DNA from: Bradyrhizobium sp. CCBAU 51627
Lineage (GTDB): Bacteria > Pseudomonadota > Alphaproteobacteria > Rhizobiales > Xanthobacteraceae
Direction: 5' to 3'
Assembly (NCBI RefSeq): GCF_028128765.1
Contig: NZ_LBJG01000089.1
Coordinates: 151,587 to 215,586, forward strand
Length of the DNA stretch: 64,000 nt
Each line of letters starts with the position of its first letter. Positions within the stretch are counted from its first letter, which is position 1. Below the pieces are notes generated by a model, which saw only the letters and a list, made by a program, of their open reading frames with translations, was not told the DNA's origin and did no database searches. Position numbers and translations under genes: made by a program. Of this stretch, positions 1 through 8,473 are shown piece by piece.

Positions 1-2
1 AA

Positions 3-59
3 TATGCCGGCCTCGTCGGCCGCGTCGAGACCATGGAGCTTGCGCTCAAGACCGGCTAG
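3..59 (+). CDS. C-terminal tail of an unidentified gene (partial)
   Basis: An open frame enters from the left edge and ends at the TAG at 57-59, giving the last 18 residues YAGLVGRVETMELALKTG. The codon choice and its position just before a same-strand gene suggest a real gene end. Too little is visible to name a family. It may belong to the same operon as the glycerol-3-phosphate dehydrogenase gene that starts about 40 bases later. Confidence 0.4.
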   Translation, partial: YAGLVGRVETMELALKTG

Positions 60-96
60 TGAGGAGAGACTTGGCTCGCTCCCTCTCGACGGTTTC

Positions 97-1566
97 ATGG
101 CGGATTACGACCTCGCGATCATCGGCGGCGGCCTCAACGGCGTCAGCCTCGCGCGCGATGCCGCCGGCCGCGGCCTGCGGGTCATCCTGATCGAGCAGGG
201 CGATCTCGGCGGCGCAGCCTCATCAGCGACGCCGCGGCTGATTCATGGCGATTTGTCGGTGCTGGAGCGTCGCGGCTTCTGGCGGGTGCGCAGGGCCCTC
301 GCCGAACGCCGAACCTGGCTCCGGATCGCGCCGCATCTGGTGCGGCCGATGCGCTTCGTGATCCCCGCCCATTCCGATGAGCGTCCACCATGGCTGTTGC
401 GGGCCGGATTGTATGTTTATGACGCGTTGACGGGCCGCGGCGGCCTGCCTGCAGCGACAACCCTCGACATCACACATCATCCGGTCGGCAACGCGCTGAA
501 GCGTCCGCTCGGCGTCGCCTTCGAATATGCCGATTGCATCGTCGACGATTCGCGCCTCGTGGTTCTCACGGCGCTGGATGCCGCCGAGCGCGGCGCCACG
601 ATCCGCACCGGGGCGCGTTGCGTGCGCGCCGACAGGGCCGACATCTGGCGGCTCGCGCTGGTCGATCGCGGCCATCGACGGGTGATCACGGCACGTGCGC
701 TGGCCAATGCCACCGGGGGCTGGACATCGTTAGTCGCCGAGACGGTGCTGCGACAGCCGGTGCCGGCGATGGCCGCCGTGCAGATGAGCCAGGTCGTCCT
801 GCCAAAGCTGTTCGAGTCCGATAACGTCTACGTGTTCCAGAACACTGATGGCCGGCTGATTTTTGCCAGCCCCTTTGAGCGCGATTTCACGCTGGTCGGC
901 ACGGTCACGCACGATTTCACCGGCGATCCCGCGATCGTCGCCATGCCAAGCGCCGATGTCAGCTATCTGTGCGAGGCCGTGAACCGTTACTTCCGCGAGC
1001 GTGTCGCCCCGACCGACGTGGTGCGCACGGTCTCCGGCGTCAATCTGACGCCCGCGTCCGGGCGGCGACGCAACGGGACGACGCTGTTCCACGCGCGCCG
1101 GCGCAAGGCGCCGCTGCTCACTGTGTTCGGCGGCGACGTCACGACCTCGCGGCTGCGCGCCGAGCGGGCAGTGACGCGGCTGACGTCGTTCTATCCCATG
1201 TCGAGACCCTGGACCGCCGGCGCAGCATTGCCTGGCGGCGATTTCGCCTGGGATCGTTTCGAGACCGAAGTCGATCTCGCCTGCCACCGCTGGCGCTTTC
1301 TCACCGAGCCGCAAGCCCGGCGCCTGGTTGCGGCCTACGGCTCGCGATTGCCCGATGTGCTGGGCGAGGCGAAGACACGCGAAGCACTCGGCCCCACATT
1401 TGGTCCCGACCTGACCGCCGCCGAGACGCGTTATCTCATCGCCCGCGAATGGGCGCGCTTCCCCGATGACATCCTGTGGCGCCGCTCCAAGCTCGGCCTG
1501 ACCATGCCTGCCGCGGACCGTGACGCACTGGCAGCGTTCATGGCGGGCATGGCTCGAACCGGTTGA
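97..1566 (+). CDS. glpD: FAD-dependent glycerol-3-phosphate dehydrogenase
   Basis: The product is 489 aa from the ATG at 97. It should oxidise sn-glycerol 3-phosphate to dihydroxyacetone phosphate at the membrane and pass electrons to quinone. The N-terminus carries the FAD dinucleotide-binding motif IIGGGLNG (residues 8-15). A GlpD-like substrate domain and a C-terminal DAO_C-like helical region follow, and the length is close to E. coli GlpD (about 500 aa). The frame is open further upstream to position 4, but those 31 residues lack hydrophobic or conserved character and overlap the preceding gene's stop, so I chose the ATG directly before the FAD motif. The ribosome site is weak. An ABC importer follows about 50 bases downstream, so uptake and oxidation of a polyol or its phosphate is possible, but this is inference. 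Confidence 0.85.
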   Translation: MADYDLAIIGGGLNGVSLARDAAGRGLRVILIEQGDLGGAASSATPRLIHGDLSVLERRGFWRVRRALAERRTWLRIAPHLVRPMRFVIPAHSDERPPWLLRAGLYVYDALTGRGGLPAATTLDITHHPVGNALKRPLGVAFEYADCIVDDSRLVVLTALDAAERGATIRTGARCVRADRADIWRLALVDRGHRRVITARALANATGGWTSLVAETVLRQPVPAMAAVQMSQVVLPKLFESDNVYVFQNTDGRLIFASPFERDFTLVGTVTHDFTGDPAIVAMPSADVSYLCEAVNRYFRERVAPTDVVRTVSGVNLTPASGRRRNGTTLFHARRRKAPLLTVFGGDVTTSRLRAERAVTRLTSFYPMSRPWTAGAALPGGDFAWDRFETEVDLACHRWRFLTEPQARRLVAAYGSRLPDVLGEAKTREALGPTFGPDLTAAETRYLIAREWARFPDDILWRRSKLGLTMPAADRDALAAFMAGMARTG

Positions 1567-1619
1567 GGAAAGGCCGATCCGCGGCTAGCGTGCGGCGGCA
1601 CTTGGGGTTGGCAGGGACC

Positions 1620-2789
1620 ATGACTGACGAGTCACCGAGAACGGGCGCCGCAGCCAATGCGGCTGGAGATGCGCATCCGGCCGCTGGTGAGCCGCTGCTG
1701 CGCATCGAGGGCGTGGCCAAGACGTTTGGAACATTTCGCGCCGTGGACGGCGTGTCGCTCGACGTCAAGGCCGGCGAGTTCTTTGCGCTGCTCGGGCCCA
1801 GCGGCTGCGGCAAGACCACGCTGCTGCGTATGCTCGCGGGCTTCGAGGCTCCGGATGAAGGGCGCATCCTGCTCGGTGGCAGGGATATCGCGCAGGCGCT
1901 GCCGCACGAGCGCCCGATCAACATGATGTTCCAGAACTACGCGCTGTTTCCGCATCTGTCGGTGCGCGACAACATCGCCTTCGGCCTCAAGCGCTCGGGC
2001 ATGGCGCGCGCCGAGATCGCACCACGCGTCGCGGAGATGGTCGCGCTGGTGAAGCTCGAGGGGCTGGAGAAGCGCAAGCCCGACCAGCTCTCCGGCGGCC
2101 AGCGGCAGCGCGTCGCGCTGGCCCGCGCGCTGGCCCGCCGGCCGCAATTGTTGCTGCTCGACGAGCCGCTTGCGGCGCTTGACAAGAAGCTGCGCGAGAG
2201 CACGCAACGCGAGCTGATGGAGCTTCAGCGCCGGCTCGGCATGACCTTCATTATCGTCACCCACGACCAGGAGGAGGCGATGACGATGGCCAGCCGGATC
2301 GGCGTGATGAAATCAGGCAAGCTGGCCCAGGTTGCTCCCCCGCGTGAGCTCTACGAGGCGCCGCGTTCGCGCTGGATTGCGGAGTTCGTCGGCGACATCA
2401 ATCTGTTCGACGCCGAGTCGAAGCTGCGCGATGGTCATCGCCTGGTCATTGGCACGCGTGATGCGGGGACGCTGGTGGTGGCCGAGCCGCGCCAGCCGTT
2501 CGGCGACAGCAGATTTTCGGTCGCGATCCGTCCCGAGAAGGTCAAACTGTCGCGTCGTGGTCCAGTGAGCGAGGCCGGTCATGGAACCGCGATCAACGTC
2601 CTGGATGGCGTGATCGCCGACATCTGCTATCTCGGCGGCACCACCACCTACAAGGTGAAGCTCGATACGGGCGGCACGGTGCAGGCGTCCGTCGCCAACA
2701 GCGCGCGCCTCGACGTCGATGCCTATAGCCTGAACCAGCAAATCGTCGCCTGGTTCACGCCTGATGATTGCGTGGTGCTGCCGTCATGA
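1620..2789 (+). CDS. PotA-type ABC transporter ATPase
   Basis: The product is 389 aa. It is the ATP-hydrolysing subunit of a spermidine/putrescine-like importer. Walker A GPSGCGKT lies at residues 59-66. The LSGGQRQRVALARAL signature and the LLLLDEP Walker B follow, then the switch-region His (VTHDQEEAMTMA). A C-terminal TOBE-like segment covers about the last 110 residues and is typical of PotA/UgpC subunits. The start is the ATG at 1620, after GGCAGGGACC. An alternative TTG at 1563 overlaps the glpD stop but would add an unrelated 19-residue leader. The stop overlaps the next gene's ATG (ATGA), showing translational coupling to the permease. The substrate is not certain: the PotABC family also takes up iron, putrescine and polyol-like compounds. 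Confidence 0.88.
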   Translation: MTDESPRTGAAANAAGDAHPAAGEPLLRIEGVAKTFGTFRAVDGVSLDVKAGEFFALLGPSGCGKTTLLRMLAGFEAPDEGRILLGGRDIAQALPHERPINMMFQNYALFPHLSVRDNIAFGLKRSGMARAEIAPRVAEMVALVKLEGLEKRKPDQLSGGQRQRVALARALARRPQLLLLDEPLAALDKKLRESTQRELMELQRRLGMTFIIVTHDQEEAMTMASRIGVMKSGKLAQVAPPRELYEAPRSRWIAEFVGDINLFDAESKLRDGHRLVIGTRDAGTLVVAEPRQPFGDSRFSVAIRPEKVKLSRRGPVSEAGHGTAINVLDGVIADICYLGGTTTYKVKLDTGGTVQASVANSARLDVDAYSLNQQIVAWFTPDDCVVLPS

Positions 2790-3697
2790 GCGCCCGCCGG
2801 ATTTTTGCGCGACCGGCGCGCTTCGCAGCCATCGCACCCTATGTCTGGATGGTGCTGTTCTTCCTGGTGCCGTTCGGCTTCGTGCTGAAGATCAGCCTGT
2901 CGCAGACCGCGATTGCGCAGCCCCCCTACGAGCCGGTGTTCGACCTGACGGCAGGATGGACGGCCATCCGGGCGGCGTTTGCCGCACTTTCGATCGACAA
3001 TTTCAGATTGCTCGCCTCCGACGACATTTATGTGTTCGCCTATCTGCGCAGCTTGACCGTAGCCGTGACGGCGACCGCCTTGTTGCTGCTGATCGGCTAT
3101 CCCATCGCCTATGGCATGGCGCGGCTACCGAAGCGCTGGCAGGCAGTGGCGATGGTGCTGGTGATCGTACCGTTCTGGACCTCGTTCCTGATCCGCATCT
3201 ATGCCTGGATCAACATCCTCCAGCATGACGGCCTGCTCAATCAGATCCTGCTGGCGCTGCATCTGGTGAGCCAGCCGGTGGTGTGGCTCTCCACCGACAC
3301 GGCGATGTATATCGGCATCGTCTATTCCTATCTGCCGTTCATGATCCTGCCGCTCTACGCCACCCTCGCGAAGATGGAGCCGGCGCTGGAGGAAGCGGCC
3401 AGCGATCTCGGCGCGCCGCCGGGGGCGGTGTTCTGGCTGGTGACGTTCCCGCTGTCGCTACCGGGTGTCGGCGCCGGCGTGCTCTTGTGCTTCATCCCCA
3501 TCGTTGGCGAGTTCGTGATTCCGGATCTGCTCGCCGGCTCCAATTCGCTGATGATCGGCCAGACGCTGTGGCTCGAATTCTTCACCAACAAGGACTGGCC
3601 GGTCGCCTCGGCCGCGGCGATCGCGCTGCTCGTGATGCTGCTGTTGCCGCTTCTGTTCTACGAGCGGCTTCAGCGCCGACAGCTGGAGGAGCAGTGA
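2786..3697 (+). CDS. PotB-type ABC transporter permease
   Basis: The product is 303 aa with about six transmembrane helices. The cytoplasmic coupling loop of binding-protein-dependent permeases is present (EEAASDLGAPPGAVFWLVTF, roughly residues 207-226). It should form a heterodimer with the next permease and dock on the ATPase encoded upstream. The ATG at 2786 overlaps the ATPase stop by four bases. Family knowledge assigns the PotB/PotH class. The transported compound cannot be read from the sequence. Confidence 0.87.
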   Translation: MSARRIFARPARFAAIAPYVWMVLFFLVPFGFVLKISLSQTAIAQPPYEPVFDLTAGWTAIRAAFAALSIDNFRLLASDDIYVFAYLRSLTVAVTATALLLLIGYPIAYGMARLPKRWQAVAMVLVIVPFWTSFLIRIYAWINILQHDGLLNQILLALHLVSQPVVWLSTDTAMYIGIVYSYLPFMILPLYATLAKMEPALEEAASDLGAPPGAVFWLVTFPLSLPGVGAGVLLCFIPIVGEFVIPDLLAGSNSLMIGQTLWLEFFTNKDWPVASAAAIALLVMLLLPLLFYERLQRRQLEEQ

Positions 3698-3698
3698 G

Positions 3699-4511
3699 AT
3701 GCGCACGATTTCCCGCCTGTCTCGCTTCAACATCGCTTCGCTCGCGCTGGGCCTCGCCTTCCTCTATCTGCCGATCCTCATTCTCGTGATCTATTCCTTC
3801 AACGCCTCACGGCTGGTGACGGTGTGGGGCGGCTGGTCGCTGCGCTGGTATCACGAATTCTTTGCCGACCGCGCCATGATCGAAGCGTCCTGGATGAGCC
3901 TGCGGGTCGCAGTCGCTTCCGCGACCATTGCCACGCTGCTGGGCACGCTGGCCGCGGTGGCGCTGTCGCGCGGCGAGCGCTTTCGCGGCCGCACGTTGTT
4001 CTCCGGCATGCTCTATGCGCCGCTGGTGATGCCGGAGGTGATCACGGGATTGTCGCTGCTCTTGCTGTTCGTGGCGCTGAACGCGGAGCGCGGCTTTTGG
4101 ACCGTGACGATCGCCCACACCACGCTGACAATGTGCTTCGTTGCCGTCGTCGTGCAGTCGCGCCTCGGCTCGCTCGATCGCTCGCTCGAAGAGGCGGCGA
4201 TGGATCTCGGCTGCGCCCCCGTCCGCGCGTTCCTGTCGGTGACGTTGCCGTTGATCGCGCCGGCGATCGTCGCCGGATGGATGCTGGCCTTCACGCTCTC
4301 CCTCGACGACCTCGTGATCGCGAGCTTCACCACCGGCCCCGGCTCGGCAACCCTGCCGATCCGGATCTATTCCGAGGTGAGGCTCGGCGTGAAGCCGGAG
4401 ATCAATGCGATCTGCACCCTGGTGATCGCCCTGATCGCTGTGGTCATCATCATCGCCTCGGTTGCTTCAAAATTGTCGAGCTCGCAAGGCGAGAGCGCGG
4501 CGCCTTTGTGA
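3699..4511 (+). CDS. PotC-type ABC transporter permease
   Basis: The product is 270 aa, with an N-terminal helix (ALGLAFLYLPILILVIYSF) and the family loop LEEAAMDLGCAPVRAFLSV. It is the second membrane subunit of the importer and starts one base after the previous stop. The EAAMDLG coupling motif and the PotC-like FNASRLVTVWGGWSLRWY segment support the class. No substrate-binding protein is encoded inside the window next to this set. It may lie left of position 1 or elsewhere. Confidence 0.87.
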   Translation: MRTISRLSRFNIASLALGLAFLYLPILILVIYSFNASRLVTVWGGWSLRWYHEFFADRAMIEASWMSLRVAVASATIATLLGTLAAVALSRGERFRGRTLFSGMLYAPLVMPEVITGLSLLLLFVALNAERGFWTVTIAHTTLTMCFVAVVVQSRLGSLDRSLEEAAMDLGCAPVRAFLSVTLPLIAPAIVAGWMLAFTLSLDDLVIASFTTGPGSATLPIRIYSEVRLGVKPEINAICTLVIALIAVVIIIASVASKLSSSQGESAAPL

Positions 4512-4524
4512 TGCGGAGACTGTC

Positions 4525-5025
4525 ATGACATTCGCCTATCAGATCGTGATCCACACCCCGTTCTGGGTCTGGATGTTGCTCGCCTATCTGGTGTGGCAGG
4601 GAATCAAGGCGATGCAGCCGCGCAAGATGCCGATCTGGCGCGCGCTGATCGTGCCGGTCGTCTTCATCGTCTGGGGCGTTTCGCGGATCGGAGTTGGGCA
4701 TCAGGAGAGCGCGTGGCCGCTGCTTGCCTGGATCGCGGCCGCGCTGGTGCTGTTGCCGGTCGGCGTGCTGACGCCGCGTCCGTTCGATGTTGACCACAAG
4801 ACTGGAGAGATCATTCGTCCGGGCAGTGCGTTCGGGCTGATCCGCAATCTCGTCGTGTTCGCACTGCAATATGCAGTGGGCGTGATCTCGGCCGTCGACG
4901 CGGGCGACCGAGCGCTTGCGATCATCGTCGGCCGCGCCATCTCGGGCGCGACCGCCGGATACTTCTTGGGCTCGATGATCGCGCTCCTGATCGCCTATCG
5001 CAGAAAGCGCGCCAGCCAGCTCTAG
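4525..5025 (+). CDS. Small integral membrane protein, likely DUF6622 family
   Basis: The product is 166 aa with four to five hydrophobic segments, for example FWVWMLLAYLVWQGIKAM near the N-terminus and a Gly/Ala-rich final helix. It starts 13 bases after the ABC permease stop but has no visible link to transport. Its stop (TAG at 5023-5025) overlaps the stop of the convergent permease gene on the other strand by four bases. The family name is from memory of similar Bradyrhizobium proteins. Function is unknown. Confidence 0.7.
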   Translation: MTFAYQIVIHTPFWVWMLLAYLVWQGIKAMQPRKMPIWRALIVPVVFIVWGVSRIGVGHQESAWPLLAWIAAALVLLPVGVLTPRPFDVDHKTGEIIRPGSAFGLIRNLVVFALQYAVGVISAVDAGDRALAIIVGRAISGATAGYFLGSMIALLIAYRRKRASQL

Positions 5026-5888
5026 GACTTCACCGCACCTGCCGTCAGGCCGCCCACCATGTAGCGGCGGAAGGCGTAGTAGACCGCGGCCGGCGGCAGC
5101 GCGTAGATGAAGCCGGTGGTCATCAACAACTCCCACGGCGAATCGTCGGCGGCGAGGAAATTGCCGAGCGCGACGGGCAGGGTGATCTCCTGGTCGTTCG
5201 AGAGCAGCAGGAACGCGTAGAGATATTCGTTCCAGGCCAGCAGCACCGCATAGGTGCCGATCGCGACCAGCGAGGGCATCATCAGCGGCAGATAGACCAG
5301 GCGGAAGATCTGGAGCGTCGTGGCGCCGTCCATCACTGCGGCTTCGTCGAGTTCGACCGGCAGCTTGTCCGAGGCCTGCTTCAGCACCCAGATCGCGTAC
5401 GGGCTGGCGATCGTCACCATGGCGAGGATCAGCGACCAGTGATTGTTGAGCAGACCGTAATTGCCCATGGTGCGGTACATCGGCACGGCGAGGAACGCAG
5501 CGGGGATGAAATAGGTGAACAGCGCGAGATTCAGGACCATGCGTCCGCCCGGCACCTTCAGGCGCGAGATCGAGAACGCCGCGGCAGTCGCGACGACTAG
5601 CGTCAGCGCACCCACCGCGGCGGCGATCACCACGGAATTCCAGAACTGGACGTAGAAGTCGCGCAGGAAGTAGTGCTGCTGCTTGAACACGATCTCGAAG
5701 TTGTGCAGCGTCGGATGATCCGGCCACAGCTTGCCCGAGAACGCGTCTTCCTTCGGGGAGATCGCGAACAGGAACATGTGGTAGATCGGGATCATCGTCC
5801 ACAGGAAGACGGGAATGCCGATCAGGAGCAGCCGCGCTTCGGTCGCGACGTCACGCCAGGAAAATTCGCTTACGCCGGGAAGCTTCAT
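5022..5888 (-). CDS. MalG-type sugar ABC transporter permease
   Basis: The product is 288 aa. It is a membrane subunit of a carbohydrate-class ABC importer. Six predicted helices and the coupling loop ELDEAAVMDGATTLQIFRLV are typical of MalG/UgpE. The start is the ATG at 5888 (MKLPGVSEF), which overlaps the TGA of the upstream permease by four bases, a strong sign of translational coupling. The much longer upstream open frame reads through the other permease in the wrong frame. The operon has no ATPase inside the window, so a shared MsmK/UgpC-like ATPase elsewhere is likely (inference). Confidence 0.87.
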   Translation of the reverse strand: MKLPGVSEFSWRDVATEARLLLIGIPVFLWTMIPIYHMFLFAISPKEDAFSGKLWPDHPTLHNFEIVFKQQHYFLRDFYVQFWNSVVIAAAVGALTLVVATAAAFSISRLKVPGGRMVLNLALFTYFIPAAFLAVPMYRTMGNYGLLNNHWSLILAMVTIASPYAIWVLKQASDKLPVELDEAAVMDGATTLQIFRLVYLPLMMPSLVAIGTYAVLLAWNEYLYAFLLLSNDQEITLPVALGNFLAADDSPWELLMTTGFIYALPPAAVYYAFRRYMVGGLTAGAVKS

Positions 5889-6754
5889 CGCGACAACCGT
5901 TTCATCATGAAGTACACGAGCGGCAGGACGAACGGCATCGCGCAGACGATGGAAGCCATCGCCAGCGAGAGCTGGTCGAGCCGGAGATAGCGAATGCCGA
6001 GCGTCGACAGCACATGCGTGAGGTCGGCCGGGCCGCCGCCGGTGAGAAGATAGACGCTGTTGAAGTCCCCTAGCGTCCAGATCATCGAGAGCAGCGTGCA
6101 GGTCACGTAGAGCGTCTGCATCGACGGCCAGGTGATGAAGCGGAATTTCTGCCACCAGCTGGCGCCGTCGACCTCGGCGGCCTCGAACAGATCATGCGAG
6201 ATTGCAAGGCGGCCGGTGATCAGGATCAGCGTCCAGAACGGCAGCGACTTCCAGATGTGCACGGCGATCGCCATGGTCAGCGCGATGGTCGGGTCGTTCA
6301 GCCAGTTTGGACCGTCGTCACCGGTGAGGGTGAAGATGAAATGGTTCACCATGCCCCATTCGGGGTTGAGCATGAACCGCACCGACAGGATGGTCGGGAT
6401 CGACGGCACCGCCCAGGGCAGGATGAAGATCACCGACAGCCATTTGATCCAGGTGCGCTGCTGGGCGAAGAAGCCGGACAGGAACAGCGCGATCAGCATC
6501 TTGATGTTGATGCCGATGACCAGGAAAATCAGGGTGTTGACCGCGGCGCGCGCGAAGATCGGGTCGTTATAAAGCGCGACATAGTTCGACGGGGCTCGCG
6601 CCAGCCAAAGCCCGTAGCAGACGGGATAGACGACGAAGGCAAGGAAGACGAGCAGATAGGGTGCGAGCAGCACGATGCCCCAGACCTGCGCCGGGGTCAG
6701 CCGCGACGACAGGGGTGGCGCGATCGCCTGATCGCCAGAGAGCGTGATCGCCAT
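5885..6754 (-). CDS. MalF-type sugar ABC transporter permease
   Basis: The product is 289 aa and partners the MalG-type permease. It has several hydrophobic helices and the loop LFEAAEVDGASWWQKFRFIT, the MalF/UgpA EAA motif. I chose the ATG at 6754 (MAITLSGDQ). A TTG at 6772 would add six residues. Two strong hairpins lie between this gene and the binding-protein gene upstream, so the permease is probably made in lower amounts than the binding protein. Confidence 0.87.
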   Translation of the reverse strand: MAITLSGDQAIAPPLSSRLTPAQVWGIVLLAPYLLVFLAFVVYPVCYGLWLARAPSNYVALYNDPIFARAAVNTLIFLVIGINIKMLIALFLSGFFAQQRTWIKWLSVIFILPWAVPSIPTILSVRFMLNPEWGMVNHFIFTLTGDDGPNWLNDPTIALTMAIAVHIWKSLPFWTLILITGRLAISHDLFEAAEVDGASWWQKFRFITWPSMQTLYVTCTLLSMIWTLGDFNSVYLLTGGGPADLTHVLSTLGIRYLRLDQLSLAMASIVCAMPFVLPLVYFMMKRLSR

Positions 6755-6779
6755 TCTATTCGGACTCTTCAAAGAGAAG

Positions 6780-6838
6780 CCGGCCGCGAAACGCGGCCGG
6801 TGTTGTTCTTACACCTCTCCCCGCAAGGCGGGGAGAGG
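6780..6838 (-). terminator. Two perfect hairpins between binding-protein and permease genes
   Basis: Read on the minus strand, a perfect 11-bp stem (CCTCTCCCCGC / GCGGGGAGAGG, 6814-6838, 3-base loop) comes first. A perfect 9-bp stem (CCGGCCGCG / CGCGGCCGG, 6780-6800, 3-base loop) follows, and then a pyrimidine-rich run CTTCTCTTT. The position, after the binding-protein gene and before the permeases, is where partial terminators or 3'-end stabilisers commonly sit in ABC operons. The first stem resembles the one at 20358-20384, so it may also be a dispersed repeat. Confidence 0.65.
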
Positions 6839-6847
6839 GAGGATGAG

Positions 6848-8233
6848 TTAACCTGCGACCTGCTTGATGCGGGCGATCAGTTCGTCGACGGCCTTGTCGA
6901 CCGGAACCTTCTCGCTGACCACCCGGTTCATCGCCTTGGCCCACACGTTCTCGTTGTTGAGGATCGTGAACTTCCAGTTCTTGGTGAAATCGAACGGCGC
7001 GGTGCCGCCGGTGAACTGGGCGTAGACGGCCTTGCGGTGCTTGTCAGCCTGCCAGAACGGGCTCGCCTGGCTTTCCTTCGTCACCGGGAACCAGCGGCCA
7101 AGCGCGCCCTCGATATAGGGGCGGACGTTCTCTTCCTGGAGCAGGAAGCTGATGAACTGCTTGGCTTCGGCCTTGTTCTTGGCCGCGGTGAAGACCAGCC
7201 CGGTCTTCACGTCGGAACGGTACCTGATCGTCGAACCATCCGGGGCCTTGGGAAAGGACGCCGTGATGATGTCCTGCTCATAGGCCTTCTTGCCGGCATC
7301 GCGCTGCTCTTGGGTGAGCGCCTGGTTCTGCGAGTCCTCGTACCATTTCGCCGCGATCGAGATCGTGAAGTTGTGGGTCATCACGATGGTCTTGTTGTGG
7401 AAGGCGACATTATTGTCCGGATCCTTCCACGTCGTCGAGGACGGCGGGGTGCAGCCCTTGATGTAGGTGTCGGTGTAGTCCTTCATCGCCTTGATCAGGC
7501 CGTCGCGGACCTTGGGATCGTCGACGAGCAACTTGCCGTCGTCATCGACCAGCTTGACGTGATAAGCGTCCATGAAGGTGTAGAACGACTGGAAGGAGTC
7601 GGTGGATTCCACGCCCATCGGCTGGCCGACCGCATAGATGCGCTGGCCGGTCGCCTTGCGAATCGCAGGCTGCACCTTGTCGCACCAGAATGACCAATAG
7701 CCATTCCAGTCGTTCGGAATGTCGCTCTGCTTGAACCCGGCCTTCTCCAGCATGTCCTTCCAGATCTGGACGTGCATGCTCTGCTGCTTCAGCGGGAAGC
7801 CGTAATAGGCCTTTTTCTTGGCGACATCGTTATAGAGGATCGAGGCATCCAGCGTGTTCTGCACGAACCGGTCCTTGATCGGCTCCATGACGTCGGTGAG
7901 GTCCTCGAGCTTGCCCTCATAGGCCCACTTGCCCTGCGCCTGCACGTCATAGGAATCGGAGTAGGCGACATCTGGCACGGTGCCGGCATCGAGCGCGGCG
8001 ACCGTCTTCGGAATCATGTCCTGGATCGCATACTGCGACAATTCGACCTTGATGCCGGTCTTGGCTTCGAACTTCTTGATCGTATCGAGCAGTGCGTCAT
8101 CTTCGGAGCGGTAGAAGCCCTTGCCCCACCAGACCGTAATCGTCTTCTGCTGCGCAAAGGCGGGTGCGGCGGCTGCAAACAGCCCGACGGCAGCGACCGC
8201 CAATGATACTGCGCCAATAACCTTGGATCTCAC
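6848..8233 (-). CDS. Extracellular solute-binding protein, family 1 (sugar ABC)
   Basis: The product is 461 aa. It is the periplasmic receptor for the importer encoded downstream. A Sec signal peptide with a hydrophobic core ends near AAAPAFA-QQ. A mature family-1 binding domain follows, beginning with TITVWWGKGF and containing the motif GTVPDVAYSD. I chose the GTG at 8233, preceded by GAGGGAGAAAAAC. A TTG five codons upstream would lie inside that ribosome site. The mature protein contains few Cys. The ligand cannot be read from the sequence. UgpB-like and oligosaccharide binders belong to the same family. Confidence 0.86.
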   Translation of the reverse strand: MRSKVIGAVSLAVAAVGLFAAAAPAFAQQKTITVWWGKGFYRSEDDALLDTIKKFEAKTGIKVELSQYAIQDMIPKTVAALDAGTVPDVAYSDSYDVQAQGKWAYEGKLEDLTDVMEPIKDRFVQNTLDASILYNDVAKKKAYYGFPLKQQSMHVQIWKDMLEKAGFKQSDIPNDWNGYWSFWCDKVQPAIRKATGQRIYAVGQPMGVESTDSFQSFYTFMDAYHVKLVDDDGKLLVDDPKVRDGLIKAMKDYTDTYIKGCTPPSSTTWKDPDNNVAFHNKTIVMTHNFTISIAAKWYEDSQNQALTQEQRDAGKKAYEQDIITASFPKAPDGSTIRYRSDVKTGLVFTAAKNKAEAKQFISFLLQEENVRPYIEGALGRWFPVTKESQASPFWQADKHRKAVYAQFTGGTAPFDFTKNWKFTILNNENVWAKAMNRVVSEKVPVDKAVDELIARIKQVAG

Positions 8234-8250
8234 GTTTTTCTCCCTCAAAC

Positions 8251-8270
8251 GGCCGGTGTTTTAACCGGTC
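8251..8270. promoter_or_regulatory. Inverted repeat upstream of the sugar-binding-protein gene
   Basis: GGCCGGT (8251-8257) and ACCGGTC (8264-8270) form a near-perfect dyad 17 bases upstream of the GTG of the binding-protein gene, just beyond its ribosome site. The AT-rich GTTTTA between the arms and the position are consistent with an operator or part of a promoter. No regulator for this operon is identified. The rest of 8271-8473 shows no gene. Confidence 0.3.
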
Positions 8271-8473
8271 GGATAAAACACTAGCGCATGGCGGAAGTCC
8301 GATCTAGCGCCATCTTGTCAGACCAATGTCGTGGGGATAGAGCCTCAGAGAGATGCTTAACGCGCATCGATCCAATCGCGGCATCAATTTGCGGCAATCA
8401 ATTCGCCTTGTAGGTCGTCGCTCGGCCTGGAGCAAGTGGCAGCTCCACGCACCTGCACCCCGTCAGCGAGCAC

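Noticed and set aside
4450..5802. 450-codon minus-strand frame across two genes
   Set aside because: It overlaps the MalG-type permease in a wrong frame and the membrane protein gene on the other strand.
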